A DNA stretch of 37,045 nucleotides from Nitrospira lenta (GTDB lineage: Bacteria; Nitrospirota; Nitrospiria; Nitrospirales; Nitrospiraceae): NCBI GenBank assembly GCA_945905765.1, contig CAMDPZ010000018.1, forward strand, positions 1 to 37,045, in the 5' to 3' direction. Position numbers and translations under genes: made by a program. Position 1 is the stretch's first letter; each line of letters starts with the position of its first letter. The notes beneath the pieces were generated by a model. It saw only the letters and a list, made by a program, of their open reading frames with translations, ran no database searches and was not told where the DNA came from. This document shows, in pieces, positions 22,908 to 31,467 of this stretch.

Positions 22908-24683
22908 ATGAAGAATTCGTTTAGTCTGAAGGCAGGAATGCTCCTCACAGCTGCCTTTGGAGTCATCCTGGTCGCCGGAAGCACCGGGGGCTTAGCGTTT
23001 GCTGACGAGGCCCTTCCTGAGGGCTTCAAGAAAGGCGAATTAGCGCCTGAGCCTGCTGCCGATATGATCGAAGCAGGAAAGCGGGTCTACTTCACCAAGT
23101 GCGTGTGGTGTCACGGAGTCGATGGCGCGGGTGATGGCCCAGGCGCCGATCGTCTCTGGCCTCGTCCCCGCAACTTCAACCAGGGGACGTTCAAGATTCG
23201 GCGCACGGCCAGCGGTGAGTTGCCGTTGTTCGATGCGAAGAAGCCCACTCCTGGTCAGAACGACCTGTTTGAGACCGTGACGCACGGTCTCCCAGGTTCC
23301 GCCATGCCCTCATGGGAAGGCATCCTGACGGAAGAGCAACGGCTCCAAGTGTTGGCTTTTGTCACGACGCAGCTCGTGAAAGACCGGAAATTTACCGACA
23401 AGCAGTCCGAGGCTCAGACCGTGTTGCAGTTGGACGATCTGAAGCCGATTCCTGCGACAGAGGAGAGCGTGAAAAAGGGCGCGGAGCTCGTTAAAGAGAA
23501 GAAGTGCGTCGAGTGTCACGGCACTGAGGGCCGTGGTGACGGTAATGCCTTCAATCTGAAGGACGACTGGGGCTTCTCGATTCAGCCTGCTGACTGGCAC
23601 AAGTGCTGGAACTTTAGAGGCAGCCGGCAAGATCCCTATAACGTCAAGAACATCTTCCGGACGTTTTCGACCGGAATCAACGGGACCCCGATGCCTTCGT
23701 TTGCTGACAACAGCACGGTTGAAGAACGGTGGCACATTGCCAACTTCGTGAACTCGCTGTGTGAGCGCGAGGCTGACGGTACGCCTCTCGCCATCGACCC
23801 GTTAGCGGACAAGCCGAAGATCAACTTCGTGGTGTCCTCAGGGGTGGTCGAAGGAGAGATTCCCGCTGATCCAGAGCATGAACTGTGGAAGAACCGGGCT
23901 CGCCGGTATGTCGCGATGGGCGGGCAGATCACCCATAAGCCCAGAAATTTCGTGAATCGGATCGACGATATCTGGGTGAAGTCGCTCTACAACGACAAGC
24001 ATGTCGTGTTCATGTTCCAGTGGGACGACCGGACGAAGAGCGTTGCGACAGGGAAGTTGCCTTGGGCTCCGACCGAGGTCAACATCGATGTGAAGGAACA
24101 GGACCCGAAGACGGGCGAAGAGGGTTCAATTGCCGCGCATCAGAACAACTACACGGTCTACAACGATGCGATCGCCATGGAAACTGCTGTGAAGTGGAAA
24201 GAGCTTCCAGCCCCTATTAAGCCGCGGTATTTGTTCGGCAGCAACGAACAGTACCCGGTCGACATTGTGAAGTGGGAAGCCGATGGTTCCCTCCGCGCCT
24301 TTGAGGGCACGGGCTGGGACAAGGATTTCGCCGAGCGCGATACGTACGAAGAGAACATCAAAATCCTTCACTCGGAGTGGAAGGATGGCCGATGGACGGT
24401 GATCATTCAGCGTCCGTTGGGCAACAAGAAGGATCAGGATTACGACGAAGATACCTTCTTCGAAATGGGACAGTACATTCCTACCGTGTTCTTCGCCTGG
24501 GATGGCCACAACGGTGACGCAGGACGGAAGATGGCCGTGTCGGCCTTCTACTACACGTTCCTGGAGCCGCCGACGCCTCGCGAAGCCTACATCTATCCGG
24601 TTGTGATCGCCTTCGGGGTGGTCTTGCTGGAAGGTTGGGTTCTCACCAGACGCTCGAACAAGCGGAAGGGAAAGACCCTCTAA
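22908..24683 (+). CDS. Diheme cytochrome c fused to an ethylbenzene-dehydrogenase-type heme b domain
   Basis: 591 aa from ATG 22908 (GAGGGA 22898-22903; an ATG at 22896 is also in frame). Signal segment (about 8-31, ending AFA|DE). Two class I heme domains: CVWCH (65-69) and CVECH (200-204), with 'A-M-P-S-W' and 'P-M-P-S-F' as Met-ligand segments. From about residue 295 a beta-rich domain follows with 'V-F-M-F-Q-W-D-D', 'W-x-P-T-E-V-N-I-D-V' and 'H-S-E-W-K-D-G-R-W-T-V-I-I-Q-R-P', typical of the heme b-binding gamma subunits of DMSO-reductase family enzymes (ethylbenzene dehydrogenase, perchlorate reductase, Nitrospira NxrC). One C-terminal span (about 565-583) anchors it. The catalytic molybdenum subunit is not in this window. 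It may relay electrons between a periplasmic enzyme and the oxidase. Confidence 0.88.
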   Translation: MKNSFSLKAGMLLTAAFGVILVAGSTGGLAFADEALPEGFKKGELAPEPAADMIEAGKRVYFTKCVWCHGVDGAGDGPGADRLWPRPRNFNQGTFKIRRTASGELPLFDAKKPTPGQNDLFETVTHGLPGSAMPSWEGILTEEQRLQVLAFVTTQLVKDRKFTDKQSEAQTVLQLDDLKPIPATEESVKKGAELVKEKKCVECHGTEGRGDGNAFNLKDDWGFSIQPADWHKCWNFRGSRQDPYNVKNIFRTFSTGINGTPMPSFADNSTVEERWHIANFVNSLCEREADGTPLAIDPLADKPKINFVVSSGVVEGEIPADPEHELWKNRARRYVAMGGQITHKPRNFVNRIDDIWVKSLYNDKHVVFMFQWDDRTKSVATGKLPWAPTEVNIDVKEQDPKTGEEGSIAAHQNNYTVYNDAIAMETAVKWKELPAPIKPRYLFGSNEQYPVDIVKWEADGSLRAFEGTGWDKDFAERDTYEENIKILHSEWKDGRWTVIIQRPLGNKKDQDYDEDTFFEMGQYIPTVFFAWDGHNGDAGRKMAVSAFYYTFLEPPTPREAYIYPVVIAFGVVLLEGWVLTRRSNKRKGKTL

Positions 24684-24697
24684 CGTTCACGTGAACG
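24684..24697 (+). promoter_or_regulatory. Perfect 14-bp palindrome after the stop codon
   Basis: CGTTCACGTGAACG starts directly after the TAA at 24681-24683. Possible operator or processing site; it is separate from the terminator downstream. Confidence 0.35.
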
Positions 24698-24718
24698 AGA
24701 GCGTCTGACGAAGTATGA

Positions 24719-24752
24719 GGGGGTGGGGTAACCCACCCCCTCTTTCTTTTTT
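24719..24752 (+). terminator. Rho-independent terminator of the oxidase/cytochrome operon
   Basis: Stem GGGGGTGGG (24719-24727) / CCCACCCCC (24732-24740), loop GTAA, followed by TCTTTCTTTTTT. It separates the respiratory module from mobA. Confidence 0.93.
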
Positions 24753-24774
24753 GTGGGGCTGGATTGAGGGCACG

Positions 24775-25395
24775 ATGGAGATCGAGGTAACCGGCGTTCT
24801 GCTCGCCGGGGGCAAAAGCCGGAGAATGGGTGAGGATAAGCGGCATCTCCTTGTGGGAGAACAGACGCTCCTTGAGCGAGGGCTGGACGTGCTTCGTTCA
24901 ACCTTTCAGGATGTTCTGGTGGTCATTGCGCAGGACAGCCCTCCGCTCGACGTCGAGGCTCATGTGGTGCGCGACCTGGTCCCTGATTGCGGCAGCCTTG
25001 GCGGGCTCTATACGGGGCTAATGCAGGCCGCTACGCCTTATATATTCGTGGTGGCTTGCGATATGCCGTTTCTCGATCCTGCCGTCATTGCCCAGTTCAC
25101 GAGCCGGAGAACCGATGCCGATATCGTCATGGCGAAACTCGCTTCCCGCATACATCCGATGCATGCCTTGTATAGCAAGCGTTGTTTGCCCGTCGTTGAG
25201 CGGATGATTCAGGCGAGACAGCTCAAGATCCAGGAGATGGTGTCGGACCGGTCTCTCCATGTGCGCTATGTGACTGAGGGTGATCTCCGGGCCATCGACC
25301 CATCCGGACGTTCCTTCCAGAACGTGAATACCCCTGCCGATCTGGAGGCGGTACGGTCGCTGCTGGATCAGTTGCCTCCATCCGAGCGCGTCTAG
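24775..25395 (+). CDS. mobA: Molybdenum cofactor guanylyltransferase
   Basis: 206 aa from ATG 24775 (TGAGGG upstream); an earlier in-frame start would lie in the terminator. The nucleotidyltransferase signature 'LLAGGKSRRMGEDK' (near 8-21), 'D-x-V-P-D-C-G-S-L-G-G-L-Y-T-G' and 'V-V-A-C-D-M-P-F-L' with the metal-binding Asp are all present, and length is normal for MobA. It joins GMP to molybdopterin to form the guanine dinucleotide cofactor used by DMSO-reductase family enzymes, which include nitrite oxidoreductase and nitrate reductase. Cytoplasmic. The next gene follows after 7 bases. Confidence 0.93.
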   Translation: MEIEVTGVLLAGGKSRRMGEDKRHLLVGEQTLLERGLDVLRSTFQDVLVVIAQDSPPLDVEAHVVRDLVPDCGSLGGLYTGLMQAATPYIFVVACDMPFLDPAVIAQFTSRRTDADIVMAKLASRIHPMHALYSKRCLPVVERMIQARQLKIQEMVSDRSLHVRYVTEGDLRAIDPSGRSFQNVNTPADLEAVRSLLDQLPPSERV

Positions 25396-25402
25396 TGCCG
25401 CC

Positions 25403-26395
25403 GTGACAAGGACCATCGTCATCATCCATCCAGGCGGACTCGGCGACGTGCTCCTGGCTGTCCCTGCCATGATTCGGCTGCGCACCCGCTTCCCTGCCCA
25501 CCGGCTGATGCTTTGTGCGGAGGAGCAGGTCGCGAAGCTGCTTCTTGCCTGTGGCATCATTGATGAATGGATCTCTGTGCAGGGACGAGCCTGTGCGGAC
25601 TTGTTCTCCGGGGTGGAATCGGTCGTGGGAGAGGTACGGACTTGGCCGGAGGTCTGCGATCTTGCGGTTGGCTGGTTGGAGGATCGCGATGGGACCTTGA
25701 GCGAGGGGCTCACGAGGGGCGGCGCTCGTGAGGTGGTCGTGACGTCTCCTTTTTCTCCCACGATTCAGGCGACTCATCAGCGTGACCGGTTTCTTGAAGC
25801 GATTCATGAGGCGCCGTTTGAGGGCGAGGCCCTGCTGACGGCGCCGGAGTCGCTTTTCCATCTCGGACAAGCCTGTCTTGACGATGCAGGATTCCCGGTT
25901 AAATCGCGGCTCGTCGTCATTCATCCCGGAAGTGGAAGTGCCCATAAATGCGTGGCGCCTGAGGCCTTGGCCTTTGTCGTGGGAACGATCCAGACTTTCG
26001 GGGCAATTCCGGTGATGCTCGAAGGGCCGGCAGACCGTGAGCCGGTCGCACGGCTGATGCAGTCCTGCGTAAATCAGCCGATGGTCCTGAAGGATTTGGA
26101 TCTTCTTACTCTGGCCGGGGTGCTGGCTCAGGCGAGCCTCTTTGTCGGGCAGGACTCTGGCGTCACCCATCTGGCAGGCCTGATGGGGGTGCGGACTGTG
26201 GCTTTATTCGGGCCGACCGATCCGGCTCGTTGGGCTCCCTGCGGAACCAAGGTCACAGTGCTCCAGGGTGCGCCCTGCCTTTGCCAGTCGTGGAACGAGG
26301 TCGGCCGGTGCGAGGGAAAGCCCTGCCTCAAGGTCTCGCAGTCCCGTCTTGAGTCAGTCTGTCTGACTTACCTTAGAGAGGCAGCATTTCGCTAG
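25403..26395 (+). CDS. Glycosyltransferase family 9 (heptosyltransferase-like)
   Basis: 330 aa from GTG 25403, 7 bases after mobA. 'I-I-H-P-G-G-L-G-D-V-L-L-A-V-P-A' at the N terminus and 'V-I-H-P-G-S-G-S-A-H-K' and 'F-V-G-Q-D-S-G-V-T-H-L-A-G' in the C-terminal Rossmann domain are the ADP-heptose-binding signatures of family 9. Such enzymes add heptose to the lipopolysaccharide inner core. Which heptosyltransferase it is (WaaC/WaaF/other) cannot be told. A Cys-rich tail ('C-L-C-Q-S-W-N-E-V-G-R-C') is typical of many family members from this kind of bacterium. Confidence 0.88.
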   Translation: MTRTIVIIHPGGLGDVLLAVPAMIRLRTRFPAHRLMLCAEEQVAKLLLACGIIDEWISVQGRACADLFSGVESVVGEVRTWPEVCDLAVGWLEDRDGTLSEGLTRGGAREVVVTSPFSPTIQATHQRDRFLEAIHEAPFEGEALLTAPESLFHLGQACLDDAGFPVKSRLVVIHPGSGSAHKCVAPEALAFVVGTIQTFGAIPVMLEGPADREPVARLMQSCVNQPMVLKDLDLLTLAGVLAQASLFVGQDSGVTHLAGLMGVRTVALFGPTDPARWAPCGTKVTVLQGAPCLCQSWNEVGRCEGKPCLKVSQSRLESVCLTYLREAAFR

Positions 26396-26414
26396 GGAAG
26401 CCCAGCTGGCTGCC

Positions 26415-26443
26415 TTGTCACTGCTTATTCCGTATGCTAGAGT
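26415..26443 (+). promoter_or_regulatory. Possible promoter of argS
   Basis: TTGTCA (26415-26420), 17 bases, TAGAGT (26438-26443). The leader would be about 40 bases. It is the only plausible pair in the 94-base gap. Confidence 0.42.
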
Positions 26444-26489
26444 GGCCAGTTCGTTTTTCCTTTCATTGGTAAGGACTTAGGAGCTTTCT

Positions 26490-28244
26490 TTGTCTAGCGG
26501 AGTCGTGCAAGAAAAGGTCACCAGTGCGCTCCTTGGCGCGCTCAATGGAGCCAAGAAAAAAGGCCAACTGAAGACGGAAGCCTGGCCTGAGTTGAGTCTG
26601 GATGCTCCTAAGCGGCCTGAATGGGGAGACCTTGCCTCAACGGTCGCCATGTCTCTTGCTGCCTCAGAGCAACGAGCGCCCCATGACATTGCCCAAATCA
26701 TCATCGACAATCTTTCTCAGGACGAGCAACTGTTCGACCGGGTTGAAATTGCCAGGCCCGGGTTCCTCAACCTCACGCTCAAGCCTGCCATCTGGCAAGA
26801 AGTGCTCAGGGAAATCGAGCTGAAAGGGTTAGCCTACGGGCGGGCCGAAGTGGGGGAGCGACGTCGCGTGTTGGTGGAATATGTGAGCGCGAATCCGACC
26901 GGTCCGTTGCATGTGGGCCATGGGCGCGGCGCAGCGGTCGGGCAGGCGGTCGCGAATATGCTAAAGGCGGTCGGCTATGACGTCGTGAGCGAATACTATA
27001 TCAACGACGCAGGCCGGCAGATGAAATTATTGGGAACGTCCGTCTACGCACGGTACGAGGAACTTTCGAATCGGCCGGTCGAGTTTCCGGCAGAGGGTTA
27101 TCACGGGGCCTACATCACTGCCGTGGCTGAGCGAGTGAAGCAACAGCTCGGAGCCGAGCTGGCCGGGCGTGAGGCGACAGAAGTTGAGGCCCGTTGCCGA
27201 ACGTTTGCCTATCAGGAACTGCTGGGTCTGATTCGCGAGGATCTGAAATCCTTCGGGATCGAGTTCGAATCCTGGTTCAGCGAGGCCTCCCTCGTGGATT
27301 CAGGGGCGGTCCAGCGGGTTTTGGATGAATTGAAAGCGCAGCAGTTTCTCTTCGAAGAGGAAGGAGCCTGGTGGTTCCGGTCTTCGGCCTTCGGTGACGA
27401 GAAAGATCGCGTCGTCCGGAAGCAGGACGGCGAATATACCTATCTGGCTTCCGACATTGCTTACCATCAAGACAAATTACGGCGCGGATACGATTTACTG
27501 ATCGACGTCTGGGGCGCGGATCACCATGGCTACATTCCCCGTATGCAAGCGGTGGTGCAGGCCTATGGCCATCCGAAAGATCGTCTCCAGGTCGTGCTAG
27601 TCCAGATGGTGAATTTGTTGCGCGGCGGGAAGAAAGTGGAAATGTCGAAGCGGGCCGGCGAGTTCATCACGATGCGGGAAGTCATCGATGAAGTCGGGGC
27701 CGATGCGGCCAAGTTCTTTTTCCTTATGCGCGATTCCAATTCGCATCTCGACTTCGATTTGGAGCTAGCCAAGCAGCGGTCTTCCGATAATCCCGTCTAC
27801 TATGTGCAATATGCCCATGCCAGGATCTCCAGCCTCTGGCGCGTTGCGGCCTCCAGGGGCATCGCCTGCCCCCTGCCGAGCGAGGCGGACCTCACCGTAT
27901 TGACGGACCCGGATGAGTTGGGGCTGATTCGCAAGCTCTCTGCCTATCCCTCCGTCTTGCAGGGCAGCGCGATGGATTATCAGCCTCACCGGATGACCTA
28001 TTATCTGCAGCAATTGGCCGGGCTGCTCCATACGTTCTATAACAAGCATAGGATTTTGCCTCCCGCAGCGGATCGCGATCTCTTGGCGGTCACGCCGGAT
28101 GGATTGGTTCCAGGGGAGGGGCTGCCGAAAGAGGTGCTGTCTCCGGAACGGACTGCGGCGAGATTGGCGTTGATGCGAGGGGTCCAGCAGGTCTTGAGGA
28201 ACGGACTCGCTGTGCTCGGAATTTCTGCGCCGGATCAGATGTAG
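26490..28244 (+). CDS. argS: Arginyl-tRNA synthetase
   Basis: 584 aa. TTG start at 26490 with GGAG at 26480-26483; TTG is unusual but no ATG/GTG with a good RBS is nearby at the N terminus. N-terminal Add domain (1-95), class I catalytic core with HVGH at 141-144 (HIGH motif) in 'NPTGPLHVGHGRGA', and the 'V-E-M-S-K-R-A-G' loop (M385-S-K-R) in place of KMSKS, as usual for ArgS. C-terminal anticodon-binding domain with 'L-x-R-M-T-Y-Y-L-Q-Q-L-A' (about 485-580). Charges tRNA-Arg in the cytoplasm. Followed by tgt after 15 bases. Confidence 0.97.
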   Translation: MSSGVVQEKVTSALLGALNGAKKKGQLKTEAWPELSLDAPKRPEWGDLASTVAMSLAASEQRAPHDIAQIIIDNLSQDEQLFDRVEIARPGFLNLTLKPAIWQEVLREIELKGLAYGRAEVGERRRVLVEYVSANPTGPLHVGHGRGAAVGQAVANMLKAVGYDVVSEYYINDAGRQMKLLGTSVYARYEELSNRPVEFPAEGYHGAYITAVAERVKQQLGAELAGREATEVEARCRTFAYQELLGLIREDLKSFGIEFESWFSEASLVDSGAVQRVLDELKAQQFLFEEEGAWWFRSSAFGDEKDRVVRKQDGEYTYLASDIAYHQDKLRRGYDLLIDVWGADHHGYIPRMQAVVQAYGHPKDRLQVVLVQMVNLLRGGKKVEMSKRAGEFITMREVIDEVGADAAKFFFLMRDSNSHLDFDLELAKQRSSDNPVYYVQYAHARISSLWRVAASRGIACPLPSEADLTVLTDPDELGLIRKLSAYPSVLQGSAMDYQPHRMTYYLQQLAGLLHTFYNKHRILPPAADRDLLAVTPDGLVPGEGLPKEVLSPERTAARLALMRGVQQVLRNGLAVLGISAPDQM

Positions 28245-28259
28245 GGAGCGAGAGGGACT

Positions 28260-29408
28260 GTGGACTTTTCCGTGCAGCAGGCAGATCGTGAGACGAGTGC
28301 GCGACTGGGGAGACTCAGCACCGCCCATGGCGTCATCGACACGCCAGCCTTTATGCCGGTCGGCACCTTGGGGCCGGTGAAGGGGATCGATCCGACCGAC
28401 CTGGAACAGCTTGGCTTCGGTCTCATGCTGAACAACGCCTACCACCTCTATCTGCGGCCTGGGCATAAGGTCGTGGCTGAGCTGGGAGGGTTGCACCGGT
28501 TCACCGGATGGCCCGGCGCGATTTTGACGGACAGCGGTGGATTTCAGATTTTCAGTCTCGCGAAACTATGTAAGGTGACGGACGATGGGGTGAGTTTTCA
28601 GTCCCATCTCGACGGATCGGCTCATTTCATTACGCCGGAGACCGCCATTGAGATCCAGGAAGCGCTGGGGGCGGATATCATGATGGCCTTCGATCATTGC
28701 GTGGCCTTGCCGGCTGAAAAGGACGTCGTGCGCGATGCGGTGCGCCGGACCACCCTGTGGGCCAAACGGTGTCAGGACAGCCGCCGTCGCAGGGATCAAG
28801 CTCTCTTCGGGATTGTGCAGGGCGGTTTGGACCGGGATCTTCGCGTGACGTCGGCGCGCGACCTCGTGGGGCTTGGTTTCGAGGGCTATGCGGTCGGGGG
28901 GCTCTCGGTGGGAGAGTCGAAGCCTGAGATGTATGCCATGCTGGATGTGACGGTGCCGGAGCTTCCGGTCTCGAAGCCGCGGTATTTGATGGGTGTGGGG
29001 ATGCCGGAGGATTTGATCGAAGGAGTGGCCAGAGGGATCGATCTCTTCGATTGCGTCGTTCCCTCTCGCCATGGACGGACTGGCTCGCTCTTTACGAGTT
29101 TCGGGCGGGTGGTGATCAAGCAAGCGAAGTACGTGCGGGATGAGCAGCCGATCGACCCGTCCTGCGGCTGTCCGGTTTGCGCGCGCTACTCGCGGGCCTA
29201 TCTCCATCATCTTTACCAGGTGAAAGAGATGCTGTCGTCGAGACTGAACACGATCCACAATTTGTGGTATTTTGCCGATCTCATGAAGCAGATTCGTTCG
29301 GCGATCGCGCAGGGCAGCCTGCGGTCGTTCCGAGAAGAGTTTTATCGGTCCCGTGACCTGACTGCCGCAGCGGAGGCCGAGGACCATCGGCGACACGCGG
29401 CAGATTAA
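28260..29408 (+). CDS. tgt: tRNA-guanine transglycosylase (queuosine pathway)
   Basis: 382 aa from GTG 28260. Substrate-binding 'DSGGFQIFSL' (from D91), nucleophile D264 in 'LFDCVVPSRHGRTG', and the zinc site C302-x-C304-x2-C307 plus H333 are all in place. Exchanges guanine-34 for preQ1 in tRNAs for Asp, Asn, His and Tyr. It starts the tgt-yajC-secD-secF block found in many bacteria. Length and motifs are normal. Confidence 0.97.
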   Translation: MDFSVQQADRETSARLGRLSTAHGVIDTPAFMPVGTLGPVKGIDPTDLEQLGFGLMLNNAYHLYLRPGHKVVAELGGLHRFTGWPGAILTDSGGFQIFSLAKLCKVTDDGVSFQSHLDGSAHFITPETAIEIQEALGADIMMAFDHCVALPAEKDVVRDAVRRTTLWAKRCQDSRRRRDQALFGIVQGGLDRDLRVTSARDLVGLGFEGYAVGGLSVGESKPEMYAMLDVTVPELPVSKPRYLMGVGMPEDLIEGVARGIDLFDCVVPSRHGRTGSLFTSFGRVVIKQAKYVRDEQPIDPSCGCPVCARYSRAYLHHLYQVKEMLSSRLNTIHNLWYFADLMKQIRSAIAQGSLRSFREEFYRSRDLTAAAEAEDHRRHAAD

Positions 29409-29433
29409 CTGTGAGGAGAAGGGATAGGTTCGT

Positions 29434-29778
29434 ATGGTAATGCAATCGGTCGCATGGGCTCAAGGAATCGGTGGCGGGGGGTCTGGGTCGAGCTCCGGGA
29501 CGCTCTTGTCCCTCGTGCCCTTCGTGCTGATTTTCGTCATTTTCTATTTCCTGCTCATTCTGCCGCAGCAAAAACGCCAGAAACAGCAGAAGGCCTTGCT
29601 GGAGGCCTTGAAAAAAGGCGATAAGGTGATCACGGGATCCGGCATCTGGGGCACGGTCACGAATCTCGGGAAAGAGACCGTGACGCTGCAGATCGCCGAC
29701 ACGGCGAAGATCCGGATTCAGCGGGAACATATTGCGCGATTACGCGCCGACGATGAGGACAAGGACAAGGACTCGTAG
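29434..29778 (+). CDS. yajC: Preprotein translocase accessory subunit YajC
   Basis: 114 aa. Short periplasmic Gly/Ser-rich N terminus, one span (about 24-44) with 'FYFLLILPQQKRQKQQ', then the YajC cytoplasmic domain with 'L-K-K-G-D-K-V-I-T-G-S-G-I-W-G-T-V' and a charged tail. An in-frame ATG at 29440 is an alternative start. GAGGAG lies upstream. Part of the SecDF-YajC complex. Confidence 0.95.
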   Translation: MVMQSVAWAQGIGGGGSGSSSGTLLSLVPFVLIFVIFYFLLILPQQKRQKQQKALLEALKKGDKVITGSGIWGTVTNLGKETVTLQIADTAKIRIQREHIARLRADDEDKDKDS

Positions 29779-29808
29779 ACCGCGAGTGACAAAGGGGTTA
29801 CAGACAAC

Positions 29809-31452
29809 ATGAAAAAAGTGGGTGGGCGGTTAATAGTATTGGCGCTGGTAGTGGTGCTGTCGGTGATCTTCTTCATTCCCTCCTATCAGCCGTTCTACCA
29901 GGCGTTGCCCGCCTGGCTGAAGGCGGTGATGCCGAACAAAGGCATTACGTTGGGATTGGACCTCCAGGGCGGGATTCATCTCGTCATGGAAGTGGATGAA
30001 GATCGCGCGGTCGAGATTGCCGTGGATCGATCGGTCGTATCCCTCCAAGACTTGTTGGTGGATAAGAAAATCCCTGTCGAGTCTGTGACGCGAACAGGCC
30101 CGACCCAGGTGACGATCCAATTCCAAAATGCCGAGCTCAAGGCGCAGATCCAGAAAATGATCGAGGACTATCCGACGTTCCTTGAGACGGAGTCTGCCGG
30201 ATCGGCCAACATGCTGGTGTGGGAGCTGCGGGAGCTGGAGGTCAAGCGCATCAAGGATTCCGCGATCAACCAGGCGCTGGAAACGATCCGGAACCGCATC
30301 GACCAGTTTGGCGTGGCGGAACCGATGGTGCAGCGGCAGGGGCTGAAGCAGATCGTCGTGCAGCTGCCCGGCGTCAAAGAGCCCAAGCGCGCCAAGGATC
30401 TGATCAAAGAGACGGCGTTGCTTGAATTCAAGCTGCTGGATGAAGACAACCAGGTGAAGATGGATCTCCCCGCCCGCATCCCGAAAGAAAAAGAGGCGGA
30501 GGTGCTGAGGCAGGCCGAGGCGAAGCTGCCGGTCGGCGATCAGATCCTGTTCGAACGGGCGGTCGATAAAGACACCGGCCGCGAATATCGGATTCCCTAT
30601 CTTGTGAAAAAGCGGGTGATGTTAACCGGCGATGTGTTGAGCGATGCGCGGGTCTCGATCGGCCAATTCAACGATCCCTATGTGTCGATCACGTTCGACG
30701 CCAAGGGCGGCCGGGAGTTTGATCGGATCACGGGCGATAACGTTAAGAAGCGCATGGCCGTCGTGCTGGACAACACGATTTACTCGGCGCCGGTGATTCA
30801 GGAGCGCATTACCGGGGGGCGCGCGCAAATCACCGGAACCTTCTCGATGCAAGAGGCGAGCGATTTGGCGATCGTTCTCCGGGCCGGCGCCTTGCCGGCT
30901 CCGCTCAAGATCATTCAGGACCTCACGGTCGGACCGTCGCTGGGGAAAGACTCGATCGACAAGGGCGTGCAGGCCACCTTGTTTGCCGGCGCGCTGGTGG
31001 TGCTGTTCATGATGGTCTATTACCGGACGTCCGGGGTGATTGCCGACTTTGCGCTGGCCTTGAACCTCCTCTGTTTGATGGGGGCGCTCTCGGCGCTGAA
31101 CGCGACCTTGACCCTGCCGGGGATCGCCGGCATCGTGCTCACGATCGGGATGGGCGTCGACTCGAACGTCCTGATTTTCGAACGTATTCGTGAAGAGCTG
31201 CGAGGGGGGAAAGCGGTTCGGCTGGCCGTCGACGGAGGCTATGAGAAGGCGCTGTTGACGATCGTCGACTCGCACGTGACCACGCTGATCACGGGGGTGG
31301 CGCTGTTCCTCTTCGGGACTGGGCCGATCAAAGGGTTTGCCGTGACCTTGTGCCTTGGCATCGGGATCAATCTCTTTACGGCCTTGGTGGGCACCAAGGT
31401 CATCTTCGACCTTATGAATCAACGACACAAAGTCGAACAGTTAAGCATCTAG
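29809..31452 (+). CDS. secD: Protein translocase subunit SecD
   Basis: 547 aa. First span about 9-28, then the large periplasmic P1 region (about 40-360: 'L-G-L-D-L-Q-G-G-I-H-L-V-M-E-V', 'R-I-D-Q-F-G-V-A-E-P'), then five C-terminal spans (about 385-535) including 'G-M-G-V-D-S-N-V-L-I-F-E-R-I-R-E-E' of the RND-type core. Uses proton motive force to help pull exported proteins out of SecYEG. Shorter than E. coli SecD (615 aa) but within the usual range. Followed by secF after 15 bases. Confidence 0.97.
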   Translation: MKKVGGRLIVLALVVVLSVIFFIPSYQPFYQALPAWLKAVMPNKGITLGLDLQGGIHLVMEVDEDRAVEIAVDRSVVSLQDLLVDKKIPVESVTRTGPTQVTIQFQNAELKAQIQKMIEDYPTFLETESAGSANMLVWELRELEVKRIKDSAINQALETIRNRIDQFGVAEPMVQRQGLKQIVVQLPGVKEPKRAKDLIKETALLEFKLLDEDNQVKMDLPARIPKEKEAEVLRQAEAKLPVGDQILFERAVDKDTGREYRIPYLVKKRVMLTGDVLSDARVSIGQFNDPYVSITFDAKGGREFDRITGDNVKKRMAVVLDNTIYSAPVIQERITGGRAQITGTFSMQEASDLAIVLRAGALPAPLKIIQDLTVGPSLGKDSIDKGVQATLFAGALVVLFMMVYYRTSGVIADFALALNLLCLMGALSALNATLTLPGIAGIVLTIGMGVDSNVLIFERIREELRGGKAVRLAVDGGYEKALLTIVDSHVTTLITGVALFLFGTGPIKGFAVTLCLGIGINLFTALVGTKVIFDLMNQRHKVEQLSI

Positions 31453-31467
31453 TCCGAAGGAGCCGGC

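Noticed and set aside
22908-24683. Nitrite oxidoreductase operon
   Set aside because: Only a gamma-type heme b domain is present; no molybdopterin alpha subunit or iron-sulfur beta subunit is in the window.
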